Shown here: positions 17,501 to 25,860 of the stretch, in pieces
How positions within the stretch are numbered: the first letter of the stretch is position 1
Layout of the letters: every line of letters starts with the position of its first letter
Source: Rubrivivax sp.
GTDB taxonomy: Bacteria; Pseudomonadota; Gammaproteobacteria; Burkholderiales; Burkholderiaceae_C
Length of the DNA stretch: 64,000 nt
Direction: 5' to 3'
Assembly (NCBI GenBank): GCA_019635285.1
Contig: JAHBZS010000013.1
Coordinates: forward strand, 1-64,000
Program-made: the position numbers and the translations under genes
Notes under the pieces: model-generated
The model's input: the letters and a program-made list of their open reading frames with translations, nothing else
Told to the model about the DNA's origin: nothing
The model's database searches: none

Positions 17501-19936
17501 ATGAATTCTACAAATCGGCCGTTCGACCACAGTGCCGGCGCGCGCCGCGTCGCGGCTGCACGGGCGTTGCAGCAAGTGCCTTTCCTCGCGTCCCTTCCTT
17601 CCTCTTCACGCCCCCGCCCCGCGCTGTCGGTGCTGGCCGCCTGCCTGCTGCTGGCGCAGACGGCCCGCGCACAGGACGACAGCGCGGTGCTCACGCCCAG
17701 CCCGCGGCTGAAGCCCGCGCCCTCCACCGATGCGGCGCGGCGCGAGGCGCCGGTGTATCTGCGCGCGGACGAGCTCAGCGGCCAGCCGAACGCCGAGGTG
17801 CAGGCGCAGGGCCGCGTCGAATTGCGCCATGCCGGCGTGGTGCTGCGCGCCGACCAGTTGCGCTACGACCAGGCCGAGGACCTGGCGGTCGCCCAAGGCA
17901 AGGTGCGCGTCACCTTCGAGGGCTCGTCGCTCACCGGGCCCGAGGTGCAGCTGAAGGTGCAGCGCGTGGAGGGCTTCGCGCGCGAGCCCGAATACCTGAT
18001 CGGCGTCACGCAGGCCGGCGGACGCGCCGAGCGCATCGACATCCTCGGCCCGGCCACGTCGCGCGTCATCAACGGCAACTACACCAGTTGCCTGCGCGAC
18101 GGGTCCGAGAACCCCGACTGGGTGCTCAGCGCCCAGCAGCTGGACCTGGACACCGACGCCGGCGTCGGCGTCGCCGAGGGCGCGGTGCTGCGCTTCTTCG
18201 ACGTGCCGATCCTGGCGCTGCCGCGCTTCAGCTTTCCGTTGAGCGACCAGCGCAAGTCCGGGTGGCTGCCGCCGAACCTGGACTTCACCAGCGGCAGCGG
18301 CGCCGAGCTGGGCGTGCCGTACTACTGGAACATCGCGCCGAACCGCGACGCGACGATCACGCCCTCGCTGTCCACGCGCCGCGGCTTCGCGGTCAACGGC
18401 GAGTTCCGCTACCTGGAGCCGGACTTCGCCGGACGCCTGAACCTGGACCTGCTGCCCTACGACCAGGTCTACAAGGACACGCGCTACTGGCTGACCTTCG
18501 ACCACACCGGCAAGCTGGACAGCGACCTGCGCTACGAGGCGCAGGTGGAGCGCGTCTCGGACGACCAGTGGTGGAACGACTTTCCGCGCCGGCACGTCGC
18601 GCTGACGCCGCGGCTGCTGCCCCTGGTGGTGGCCGCCGAGAAGGACTTCGGGCCGCCTGCGCTGGGCGCCGAGCTGTACGTGCGCACGCAGCGCTGGCAG
18701 GTGCTGCAGGCACCGAACACGATGCAAGCCCCCTTCGACCGCGCCGCGCAGATGGGCGTGCGCAGCAGCGGCAACCTGCAGGCCGGCCTGCAGTACGCGA
18801 TCGAGGCCGAGGCCAACCGCTTCACCTTGCCCAACAACCCCGGCTACCCGGTGGGCAGCGCGCCGTCCGACGGCTCTCGGCTGCATGCGCAGGGCTGGAT
18901 CAACCGGCCCTTCCGCCAGCCGGGCTGGTGGGTCACGCCGAGCGTGCTGTTCAATGCCGCCAGCTACTACACCGACGAGGCCATGCCCGACGGCCGCAGC
19001 AGCGCGTCGCGCATCATTCCCACCTTCAGCCTGGGCGGCGGCGCCGAATTCGAGCGCAGCACCGAATGGGCCGGCCGCGCGTTGCGGCAGACGCTGGAGC
19101 CGCGGCTGCTGTACGTGAACACGCCTTACGTCAACCAGTCCAACTATCCGAACTTCGACTCGGCGGTGAAGGACTACAGCTTCGCGTCGATCTATTCGGA
19201 GAACGTGTTCTCGGGCATCGACCGGGTGTCCGACACCAACGCCATGACGGCCGGCGTGACCACGCGACTGCTCGATGCCACCAGCGGCGTGGAGCTGCTG
19301 CAGCTGGGCATCGTGCAGCGCTACCTGTTCAACGAGCAGCTGGTCACCGAAACCGGGGTGCCCGAAAAGCGCGGCTACTCCGACGTGCTGCTGCGCGGCT
19401 CGACGCGGGTGCTGGAGCCCTTCAACCTGGAGGGGTACCTGCGCTACAGCCCGAGCATCGACCGCGTGATGCGCACCATTCTGGGCATGCAATATGCGCC
19501 CGGCCCGCTGCGCACGCTGAACCTGACCTACCGCTACGCCCGCGACATCAGCTCGCAGGTCGAGGCGTCTTGGCAGTGGCCGATCTACCAGCCGGAAGGC
19601 ATGCCGCAGCGCAAGGGCTGGGACGGCAGCGCGCGCACCTGCGGCGGTGCCTGGTACACGGTGGGGCGCGTCAACTACAGCACCCTCGACAGGCGCGTCA
19701 CCGATTCGGTGGTCGGGTTGGAGTACGACGCCGGCTGCTGGATCGCGCGCATGGCCGTCAGCCGCTGGTCGACCGGGGTCAGCGAAGCGTCGACCCAGGT
19801 GCTGCTGCAGCTGGAGCTGGTCGGGCTGTCGCGCCTGGGCTCCAATGCGATCGGCATCCTGAGGGACAATATCCCCGGCTACCAGCTGCTGCGCGACAGC
19901 CGCAGCGCCTCGCCGGGCTCGGCTATCTATGACTGA
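17501..19936 (+). CDS. lptD: LPS-assembly protein LptD
   Basis: 811 residues. A signal peptide with a long n-region ends ...AQTARA before residue 58. The periplasmic OstA/LptA-like domain (VYLRADELSGQ, EVQAQGRVELRHAG) is followed by the outer-membrane beta-barrel (PRFSFPLSDQRKSGWLPP, SWQWPIYQPEG). With LptE (gene at 34856) it inserts lipopolysaccharide into the outer leaflet. Mature cysteines are few: YTSC, RTCGG and AGCW, so the two-disulfide pattern of E. coli is not obvious. The ATG has a poor ribosome site and overlaps a GATAAT-like -10; a GTG at 17576 would give a shorter leader. It overlaps surA by 8 nt. Confidence 0.93.
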   Translation: MNSTNRPFDHSAGARRVAAARALQQVPFLASLPSSSRPRPALSVLAACLLLAQTARAQDDSAVLTPSPRLKPAPSTDAARREAPVYLRADELSGQPNAEVQAQGRVELRHAGVVLRADQLRYDQAEDLAVAQGKVRVTFEGSSLTGPEVQLKVQRVEGFAREPEYLIGVTQAGGRAERIDILGPATSRVINGNYTSCLRDGSENPDWVLSAQQLDLDTDAGVGVAEGAVLRFFDVPILALPRFSFPLSDQRKSGWLPPNLDFTSGSGAELGVPYYWNIAPNRDATITPSLSTRRGFAVNGEFRYLEPDFAGRLNLDLLPYDQVYKDTRYWLTFDHTGKLDSDLRYEAQVERVSDDQWWNDFPRRHVALTPRLLPLVVAAEKDFGPPALGAELYVRTQRWQVLQAPNTMQAPFDRAAQMGVRSSGNLQAGLQYAIEAEANRFTLPNNPGYPVGSAPSDGSRLHAQGWINRPFRQPGWWVTPSVLFNAASYYTDEAMPDGRSSASRIIPTFSLGGGAEFERSTEWAGRALRQTLEPRLLYVNTPYVNQSNYPNFDSAVKDYSFASIYSENVFSGIDRVSDTNAMTAGVTTRLLDATSGVELLQLGIVQRYLFNEQLVTETGVPEKRGYSDVLLRGSTRVLEPFNLEGYLRYSPSIDRVMRTILGMQYAPGPLRTLNLTYRYARDISSQVEASWQWPIYQPEGMPQRKGWDGSARTCGGAWYTVGRVNYSTLDRRVTDSVVGLEYDAGCWIARMAVSRWSTGVSEASTQVLLQLELVGLSRLGSNAIGILRDNIPGYQLLRDSRSASPGSAIYD

Positions 19937-21290
19937 TTTCCTCCGTCGCCTTCGATCGTTCGGGCTGGTGCTGGCCGTGAGCCTGGGCGCCGCGTCGGCG
20001 CTCGCGCAGCTGCAGATCCGCGGCGCGAGCAGCCCGACGCCGCAGGTGGTGGTGCGCGCGCCGTCGTACAGCGGCGACTACATCGTGGCCGTGGTCAACA
20101 GCGAGCTGGTCACCGCCGCCGAGGTGGAGCAGCGCATCGAGCGCATGCGCATGGCCGGCGCGCCGCGCGGCGGGCCGCTGCCGCCGGTCACCGACCAGCT
20201 GCGGCAGCAGGCGCTGGACTCGCTGATCGAAGAGCGTGCGCTGCTGACTTATGCGCGCGACAGCGGCATGCGCGTCGACGAGGCCGAGATCGACCGCGCG
20301 GTGCAGAGCATCGCGACGCAGAACAAGCTGACCATGCCACAGCTGCGCGAGCGCCTGCGCAGCGAAGGCCTGGACTACGCGCGCTTCCGCGCCAACCTGC
20401 GCGACCAGATCCTGCTGGAACGGGTGCGCGAGCGCGAGGTCGGCCAGCGCACGCGCGTGACCGACGCCGAGGTCGACAAGTTCATCGCCGAGCGCACGAC
20501 TGGCAGTGCGCCCGATACCGAGCTGAACATCGCGCAGATCCTGGTGATCGTGCCCGAGGGTGCCAGCGCCGAGACGGTGGCGCAGCGCCAGGCGCGTGCC
20601 GAGGCCGCGCTGGCGCGTGTGCGCGGCGGCGAGGACTTCGCCACCGTGGCCCGCGAGGTGTCCGAGGACGCCAACCGCGCGCGCGGCGGCGAAATGGGCC
20701 TGCGCCCGGTGTCGCGCCTGCCGGACACCTTCGTCGCGCAGGTGCGCGACCTGCAGCCGGGCCAGGTGGCGCCGAGCGTGCTGCGTTCGGGCGCCGGCTT
20801 CCATGTGCTGAAGCTGCTCGACCGGCGTGAGGTGAACGGCGTGCGCATCACGCAGACGCGGGCGCGGCACATCCTGCTGCGTCCGTCACCGCAGCTCAGC
20901 GCGGACGTGGCACGCCAGCGCCTGCTCGACATGCGCGCGCAGATCGAGCGCGGCAGCGCCAGCTTCGAAGCGCTGGCGCGGCAGTTTTCCGAGGACGGCT
21001 CGGCCGCCCAGGGCGGCGACCTGGGCTGGGTCAACCCGGGTTCGTTCGTGCCCGAGTTCGAGGAGGCGATGAACCGCCTGCCCATCGGCGGGCTGTCGCA
21101 GCCGGTGACCTCGCGCTTCGGCATCCACCTCATCGAAGTGGTCGACCGGCGCGAGGCCACGCTCGACGCCAAGCAGTTGCGCGAGCAGGCACGCCTGGCG
21201 CTGCGCGAGCAGAAGTTCGAGCAGGCCTACCTGGAGTGGGCCAAGGACCTGCGCTCGCGGGCCTACGTCGAGATGCGCGACCCGCCCTAG
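19929..21290 (+). CDS. surA: Periplasmic chaperone and peptidyl-prolyl isomerase SurA
   Basis: 453 residues. Signal peptide ending SALAQ (about 26). The N-terminal chaperone domain ([19 protein letters not shown]) is followed by two parvulin rotamase domains: the first around [12 protein letters not shown] to [13 protein letters not shown], the second [10 protein letters not shown] to [13 protein letters not shown]. It escorts outer-membrane proteins, LptD among them, so the lptD-surA pairing is functionally sensible. The start overlaps the end of lptD. rsmA follows at 8 nt with no pdxA between. Confidence 0.95.
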   Translation: MTDFLRRLRSFGLVLAVSLGAASALAQLQIRGASSPTPQVVVRAPSYSGDYIVAVVNSELVTAAEVEQRIERMRMAGAPRGGPLPPVTDQLRQQALDSLIEERALLTYARDSGMRVDEAEIDRAVQSIATQNKLTMPQLRERLRSEGLDYARFRANLRDQILLERVREREVGQRTRVTDAEVDKFIAERTTGSAPDTELNIAQILVIVPEGASAETVAQRQARAEAALARVRGGEDFATVAREVSEDANRARGGEMGLRPVSRLPDTFVAQVRDLQPGQVAPSVLRSGAGFHVLKLLDRREVNGVRITQTRARHILLRPSPQLSADVARQRLLDMRAQIERGSASFEALARQFSEDGSAAQGGDLGWVNPGSFVPEFEEAMNRLPIGGLSQPVTSRFGIHLIEVVDRREATLDAKQLREQARLALREQKFEQAYLEWAKDLRSRAYVEMRDPP

Positions 21291-21298
21291 GCCGCGCG

Positions 21299-22063
21299 AT
21301 GAAGCATGTGGCGCGCAAGCGCTTCGGGCAGCACTTCCTGGCCGACCCTCAGGTGCTGGATGCCATCGTCGACGCAGTCGACCCGCAGCCCGGCCAGGCA
21401 TTGGTGGAGATCGGTCCCGGGCTCGGCGCGCTGACCTGGCCGCTGCTGCAGCGCTGCCGTGCGCTGACGGTGGTCGAGCTGGATCGCGACCTGGCCGCCC
21501 GCCTGCGCAGCCACGACGGCCTGACGGTGATCGAGGCCGATGCGCTGACCGTGGATTTCAGTGCGCTGGCACGTGCGAAGGGCCAGCCGCTGCGGCTGGT
21601 GGGCAACCTGCCCTACAACATCTCCACGCCGATCCTGTTCCACCTGCTCGGTGCGGCGGCGCAGGTGCTCGACCAGCACTTCATGCTGCAAAAAGAAGTG
21701 GCGCGGCGCATGGCGGCCGCACCGGGCGGCAAGGACTACGGCCGGCTGTCGGTGATGCTGCAGTGGCGCTACCGCATCGAAGTGCTGTTGGTCGTGCCGC
21801 CCGAAGCCTTCGACCCGCCGCCGAAGGTGGAATCGGCCGTGGTGCGCATGCGGCCGCTGCCGGCGGTGGCCGCCCAGCCGGACTTGCTGGCCGAGCTGGT
21901 GACGGTGGCCTTCTCGCAGCGCCGCAAGCTGCTGCGCCACACCCTGGGCCGTTGGCTGGACGCGCGCGGCTTCTCGGGCAGCTTCGACCTGCAGCGCCGC
22001 GCCGAAGAGGTGCCGGTGGCGGAATTCGTCGCGCTCGCCCTGGACGTGGCCGCGGCGCACTAG
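21299..22063 (+). CDS. rsmA: 16S rRNA (adenine1518-N6/adenine1519-N6) dimethyltransferase
   Basis: 254 residues. It begins [14 protein letters not shown], the standard KsgA/RsmA start. The SAM site is [15 protein letters not shown] and the catalytic motif is [10 protein letters not shown]. The C-terminal domain carries [12 protein letters not shown]. It dimethylates two adenines in helix 45 of 16S rRNA during 30S maturation. Last gene of the lptD-surA-rsmA run; a hairpin follows 8 nt after the stop codon. Confidence 0.96.
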   Translation: MKHVARKRFGQHFLADPQVLDAIVDAVDPQPGQALVEIGPGLGALTWPLLQRCRALTVVELDRDLAARLRSHDGLTVIEADALTVDFSALARAKGQPLRLVGNLPYNISTPILFHLLGAAAQVLDQHFMLQKEVARRMAAAPGGKDYGRLSVMLQWRYRIEVLLVVPPEAFDPPPKVESAVVRMRPLPAVAAQPDLLAELVTVAFSQRRKLLRHTLGRWLDARGFSGSFDLQRRAEEVPVAEFVALALDVAAAH

Positions 22064-22092
22064 AAAAACGAAGCGGCCCGCATGGGGCCGCT
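22064..22092 (-). terminator. Intrinsic terminator for the leftward RNase-barstar cassette
   Basis: Stem AGCGGCCC (22072-22079) with GGGCCGCT (22085-22092), 5-nt loop. Read leftward it is followed by TCG then TTTTT. The same hairpin lies 8 nt after the rsmA stop on the other strand, so it may act in both directions; rightward the tail is not T-rich, but a second small hairpin (GAAACG/CGTTTC) precedes TTCTT. Confidence 0.65.
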
Positions 22093-22115
22093 CGGCGAAA
22101 CGAAGCTGCGTTTCT

Positions 22116-22250
22116 TCAGGCGGCGGTGAGCCACATGGCGGTGTCGAAGGCACTGCTCATCAGCGGCATGTTCATGCCGAAGTTCGGGTTGACCCCGCTC
22201 TTCGACGCGGCCACCTTCGGCGCCGGCTTGTCGGCTACCACCTGGGTCAT
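22116..22250 (-). CDS. Small unrecognised protein, 44 residues, downstream of barstar
   Basis: I do not recognise this protein. It runs from ATG 22250 to TGA. 42 of its 44 sense codons end in G or C, matching the genome's coding bias, and the bias stops upstream of this ATG; both argue that it is translated. Sequence features: a polar N-terminus with Lys/Ala/Pro (ADKPAPKVAASKSG), then a Met-rich, mildly hydrophobic end (FGMNMPLMSSAFDTAMWLTAA). GGAG abuts the ATG, so initiation may be weak. It lies 38 nt after the barstar stop, separated by a strong hairpin, and before the shared terminator. It could be a third cassette member or an independent small gene. Confidence 0.5.
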   Translation of the reverse strand: MTQVVADKPAPKVAASKSGVNPNFGMNMPLMSSAFDTAMWLTAA

Positions 22251-22255
22251 CTCCG

Positions 22256-22288
22256 CCCGTTCCCCTGACCCGATTTCCAGGGAACGGG
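22256..22288. repeat. Perfect 9-bp inverted repeat between barstar and the small gene
   Basis: CCCGTTCCC (22256-22264) pairs with GGGAACGGG (22280-22288), loop 15 nt. It begins directly at the barstar stop codon and ends 5 nt before the small-gene ATG. No T-tract follows in either direction, so it is not a plain intrinsic terminator; it could stabilise the mRNA 3' end or mask the small gene's ribosome site. Confidence 0.6.
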
Positions 22289-22684
22289 CTACTGAAAAGA
22301 ATAGAAACACCTGAATGGTATTCGTCGCTCCCCCCAGAAGTCGGCGGCGTCGCGGAACACATCCAGCAGCTGTTCGCGCGCTTCGCGGTCGAAGCGCGGG
22401 TTGTCGGGCAATTGCTCGAGCACGACCACGAAGCCCGGCTGCGCGCCGGCCTTGTGCACCAGATCGGTCATGCAGTCGTAGAGCGCGTCGAGGTTCTTGC
22501 CGAAATGCGCCGGGAACAGAAAGGACTCGGCGATCTGGTCCAGCACATCCTGCTTGGTCTGCGCCGCGGACAGATTGGCATACAGAAAATGCTGGCCCGC
22601 GCCCTCGGCGGCCTGCATCAGGTCATCCACCCTGTAGGCGCGTATCGCCTGCACGATGTTGGGACGGACTGTTTGCAGCAGCAT
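22289..22684 (-). CDS. Barstar-family ribonuclease inhibitor
   Basis: 131 residues. The signature AHFGKNLDALYDCMTDLV matches barstar (YYGENLDALWDCLTG). D66 and D70 correspond to barstar D35 and D39, which plug the barnase active site. ATG 22684 is chosen because a perfect ribosome site, AAGGAGGT, lies 7 nt upstream; a GTG at 22729 overlapping the RNase stop is also in frame but lacks a site. The product is cytoplasmic, with no signal peptide. It follows the secreted guanyl-specific RNase gene by 41 nt, so it is the evident immunity protein, made at higher translational strength than the toxin. Confidence 0.88.
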   Translation of the reverse strand: MLLQTVRPNIVQAIRAYRVDDLMQAAEGAGQHFLYANLSAAQTKQDVLDQIAESFLFPAHFGKNLDALYDCMTDLVHKAGAQPGFVVVLEQLPDNPRFDREAREQLLDVFRDAADFWGERRIPFRCFYSFQ

Positions 22685-22725
22685 GTCACCTACCTCCTTC
22701 AACGACAAATATTCGGCTGCGATGG

Positions 22726-23106
22726 TCACTGCACGATGCGCGCAAAGCTCGCGTAGTGATCACCGGTGTAGTAACAAGCATCAGGTCTCGTGGGTTGGCT
22801 GCCCCCGCAGACGATGCGGCGGGCTCCCCGGTCGCTCGCCCCGGGCGTCTTGACCGTGTATTCCCGGTAGTAGCCGCGTGGGCCCGTGGGCAGCAGCCTT
22901 TCGCGGTTGCCGAACACGCTGCCGTCCTTGGCGTAGGCGAAGGGCCCCCCCTTGCGAATCAGCTGCTCGGTTCGCTGCGCCTCGGTGGGTAGCGCCGCCC
23001 ACGCCACCGTCGGCACAGCGCTCTCGGCCACCGGGCTGCGCCCGAACGCGCTGCCCCCTGAAGCCAGGAGCCCCGCCAACGTGATTGCAAGCGCCAACTT
23101 CCTCAT
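22726..23106 (-). CDS. Secreted guanyl-specific ribonuclease (RNase Sa/barnase type)
   Basis: 126 residues. Signal peptide about 1-22 (MRKLALAITLAGLLASGGSA). The mature domain aligns along its length with RNase Sa: ALPTEAQ, GPFAYAKDGSVFGNRE (guanine-recognition loop, N67/R68/E69), YYREYTVKTPGA (catalytic base E82), RGARRIVCGG (R93, R97) and YYTGDHYASF (catalytic acid H117). All catalytic positions are kept, so an active RNase cleaving after G is expected. C100 and C111 could form a disulfide. Barstar lies directly downstream. The ribosome site AAGG is 6 nt before the ATG. Role: extracellular RNA use or an antibacterial effector. Confidence 0.9.
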   Translation of the reverse strand: MRKLALAITLAGLLASGGSAFGRSPVAESAVPTVAWAALPTEAQRTEQLIRKGGPFAYAKDGSVFGNRERLLPTGPRGYYREYTVKTPGASDRGARRIVCGGSQPTRPDACYYTGDHYASFARIVQ

Positions 23107-23169
23107 TGCATACCTTGGCGTCCGCAAGCGGCACGGAAGAACGGGATAACCCTGAAAAATGAAGCCGTA

Positions 23170-23198
23170 ATGGTAGCGGAAAGCGCCAAAAAGCTCAA
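23170..23198 (-). promoter_or_regulatory. Sigma-70 promoter of the RNase-barstar cassette
   Basis: Read leftward: TTGAGC, 17 nt, TACCAT. Each box matches consensus at 4 of 6 positions with ideal spacing. The predicted start near 23163 leaves a leader of about 57 nt before the RNase ATG at 23106. Confidence 0.5.
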
Positions 23199-23256
23199 GC
23201 GCCCAGCCCAATGATGAGGCAGAGCCCCTGTTAAGTTGGTTTGCGCTCACACCTAT

Positions 23257-23282
23257 GCATCGACTTCACAGGAAGCCGATGC
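23257..23282. terminator. Hairpin downstream of maeB, possible terminator
   Basis: GCATCGACTTC (23257-23267) pairs with GAAGCCGATGC (23272-23282) with one A-C mismatch and a 4-nt loop. It sits 43 nt after the maeB stop on the leftward strand. No T-run follows, so termination is uncertain. Confidence 0.4.
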
Positions 23283-23324
23283 ACCGGCGTGACGCGGCGG
23301 CGCGCAGGCCGCCCAAGGCCGCCG

Positions 23325-25643
23325 TCAGCGCGCGGCGTTGGCGTCGGCGACGGTCAGCGCCGTCATGTTGACAATGCGGCGCACCGTGGCCGACGGCGTC
23401 AGGATGTGCACCGGCTTGGCCGCTCCCAGCAGCACCGGACCGATGGCGATGCCGCCGCCGGCCGCGGTCTTCAGCAGGTTGTAGGCGATGTTCGCGGCAT
23501 CGATGTTCGGCAGCACCAGCAGGTTGGCGTCGCCCGCCAGCGTGCTGCGCGGCATGGTCTTGCGGCGCGCCTCGGCGTCCAGCGCGACATCGCCGTGCAT
23601 CTCGCCGTCGACCTCGAGCCAGGGCGCCTGCTCGCGCAGCAGCGCCAGCGTGCGGCGCATCTTCAGCGCGCTGGGCAGGTCGCTGGTGCCGAAGTTGCTG
23701 TGCGACAGCAACGCGGCCTTGGGCGCGATGCCGAAGCGCAGCATCTCCTCGGCCGCCATGACGGTGATCTCGCACAACTCCTCCGGGGAGGGGTCGGCGT
23801 TGACATGGGTGTCCACCAGGAACACCTGGCGGCCCGGCAGCATCAGCCCGTTCATGCAGGCGTAGACGCGCACGTCCTGCGCCGTGCTGGGGCTGCCGCC
23901 GACGCGCTTGCCGATCACCTGGTCGATGTAGTGCAGGTGGTTCGCGGTGGTGCCCCAGGTGCCGCAGAGCAGGCCGTCGACATAGCCCTTGTCCAGCAGC
24001 ATCGAACCGATCAGCGTCAGGCGGCGGCGCATCTCGATCTTGGCCACCTGGATGGTCACGCCCTTGCGCTCGGTCATGCGGTGGTAGCTGGTATAGAAGT
24101 CGCGGTAGCGCTCGTCGTGCTCGACGTTGACCACGTCGTAGTCGTCGCCCTGCTTCATGCGCAGGCCGAACTTCTGCACACGCGCCGCGATGATCTCCGG
24201 GCGGCCAATCAGCGTGGGCCGCGCCAGCGCTTCGTCGACGACCACCTGCACCGCGCGCAGCACGCGCTCCTCCTCGCCCTCGGCGAAGGCCACGCGCCGC
24301 GCCTTGGCACGCTTGGCCAGCGCGAAGATCGGCCGCATCGTCTGCCCCGAGGCGTAGACGAAGCTCTGCAGCTTCTCGGCGTAGGCCTCCCAGTCGGTGA
24401 CCGGCCGCCGCGCCACGCCCGAGTCGGCGGCGGCCCGCGCCACCGCCGGCGCGATCTTGATCATCAGCCGCGGGTCGAAGGGCTTGGGAATCAGGTATTC
24501 CGGGCCGAAGGCCAGGTTCTCGCCGGCATAGGCCGCCGCCACCACCTCGCTCTGCTCGGCCTGCGCCAGCTCGGCGATGGCATGCACGGCGGCGATCTCC
24601 ATCGCGTCGGTGATGGTCGTCGCGCCGCTGTCCAGTGCCCCGCGGAAGATGTACGGAAAGCACAGCACGTTGTTGACCTGGTTCGGATAGTCGCTGCGGC
24701 CGGTGGCGATCAGCGCGTCGTCGCGCACCGCGCGCACCTGCTCGGGCAGGATTTCCGGCGTCGGGTTGGCCAGCGCCAGGATCACCGGCCGCGGCGCCAT
24801 CGCCGCCACCATGTCCGGCTTGAGCACGCCGCCGGCCGACAGGCCCAGGAACACGTCGGCGCCCGGCATCACCTCGGCCAGGGTGCGCAGCGACGTGGGT
24901 TGGGCGAACTGCGCCTTGTCCTCGTCCATCAGCTCGGTGCGGCCCTGCCACACCAGGCCCGCCAGGTCGGTGACCCAGATGTTCTCGCGCTTCATGCCCA
25001 GCTTCAGCAGCAGGCCCAGGCAGGCCAGCGCCGCGGCGCCGGCGCCGCTGGCCACCAGCTTGACGCTGCCGATGTCCTTGCCCACCACCTTCAGCGCGTT
25101 GAGCAGCGCCGCGCCGACGACGATGGCCGTGCCGTGCTGGTCGTCGTGGAAGACCGGGATCTTCAGCCGCTCGCGCAGCCGGCGCTCGACGGCAAAGCAG
25201 TCCGGCGCCTTGATGTCCTCCAGGTTGATGCCGCCGAAGGTGGGCTCCAGCGCGGCGATCACCTCGACCAGCTTGTCGACGTTCTTCTCGTTCACCTCGA
25301 TGTCGAAGACGTCGATGTTGGCGAACTTCTTGAACAGCACCGCCTTGCCTTCCATCACCGGCTTGGCGGCCAGCGCGCCGATGTCGCCCAGGCCGAGCAC
25401 CGCGGTGCCGTTGGTGATCACCGCCACCAGGTTGCCGCGCGCGGTGTAGCGGAAGGCGTTTGCCGGCTCGCTGGCGATCTCCTCGCAGGCCGCGGCCACG
25501 CCGGGCGAATAGGCCAGCGCCAGGTCGTGCTGGTTGACCATCTGCTTGGTCGCGGTGATGGCCAGCTTGCCCGGCACGGGAAACTCGTGGTACTCGAGCG
25601 CCGCTTGGCGCAGCTCGGCTGCCTTGTTCTGCTGCTGGGGCAC
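23325..25643 (-). CDS. maeB: NADP-dependent malic enzyme with C-terminal phosphotransacetylase-like domain
   Basis: 772 residues, the size of MaeB-type hybrids. The N-terminal malic enzyme part (about 1-430) has [48 protein letters not shown] and a nucleotide-binding core ([15 protein letters not shown]). The C-terminal part (about 440-772) is a PTA-like domain ([34 protein letters not shown]), usually regulatory rather than catalytic. It decarboxylates malate to pyruvate, giving NADPH. GTG start with GGAG 7 nt upstream. It is divergent from a DctS/DctR-like pair, which fits C4-dicarboxylate metabolism. Confidence 0.93.
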   Translation of the reverse strand: MPQQQNKAAELRQAALEYHEFPVPGKLAITATKQMVNQHDLALAYSPGVAAACEEIASEPANAFRYTARGNLVAVITNGTAVLGLGDIGALAAKPVMEGKAVLFKKFANIDVFDIEVNEKNVDKLVEVIAALEPTFGGINLEDIKAPDCFAVERRLRERLKIPVFHDDQHGTAIVVGAALLNALKVVGKDIGSVKLVASGAGAAALACLGLLLKLGMKRENIWVTDLAGLVWQGRTELMDEDKAQFAQPTSLRTLAEVMPGADVFLGLSAGGVLKPDMVAAMAPRPVILALANPTPEILPEQVRAVRDDALIATGRSDYPNQVNNVLCFPYIFRGALDSGATTITDAMEIAAVHAIAELAQAEQSEVVAAAYAGENLAFGPEYLIPKPFDPRLMIKIAPAVARAAADSGVARRPVTDWEAYAEKLQSFVYASGQTMRPIFALAKRAKARRVAFAEGEEERVLRAVQVVVDEALARPTLIGRPEIIAARVQKFGLRMKQGDDYDVVNVEHDERYRDFYTSYHRMTERKGVTIQVAKIEMRRRLTLIGSMLLDKGYVDGLLCGTWGTTANHLHYIDQVIGKRVGGSPSTAQDVRVYACMNGLMLPGRQVFLVDTHVNADPSPEELCEITVMAAEEMLRFGIAPKAALLSHSNFGTSDLPSALKMRRTLALLREQAPWLEVDGEMHGDVALDAEARRKTMPRSTLAGDANLLVLPNIDAANIAYNLLKTAAGGGIAIGPVLLGAAKPVHILTPSATVRRIVNMTALTVADANAAR

Positions 25644-25860
25644 GTGTTGTCTCCGAAGTGCCGTGGTCCGGCGATGGGGGGGCCAATTCTAGGGACTGCC
25701 TTCAGCACACCCGCCCCCGGGGGTGCAGTGTGCGCCCGCCACAGCACCGCGCCATGCGCGAAACTGCGTAGCGGCGCCGTACCGCGGCCGCGCATACTGC
25801 GCCAAGCCGATTGCCGCCCACGCCGTGCAGCCCCCCATCGCCGCCCTCACGACACCGGCC

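Noticed and set aside
18393-18713. Short Arg/Pro/Ala-rich frames inside lptD and many other genes
   Set aside because: They are out-of-frame readings of GC-rich coding sequence, with no independent start signals or domain content.
22116-22310. A longer start (ATG 22310) for the small gene downstream of barstar
   Set aside because: It would begin inside the barstar gene, and the extra codons lack the strong G/C third-position bias that starts at ATG 22250.
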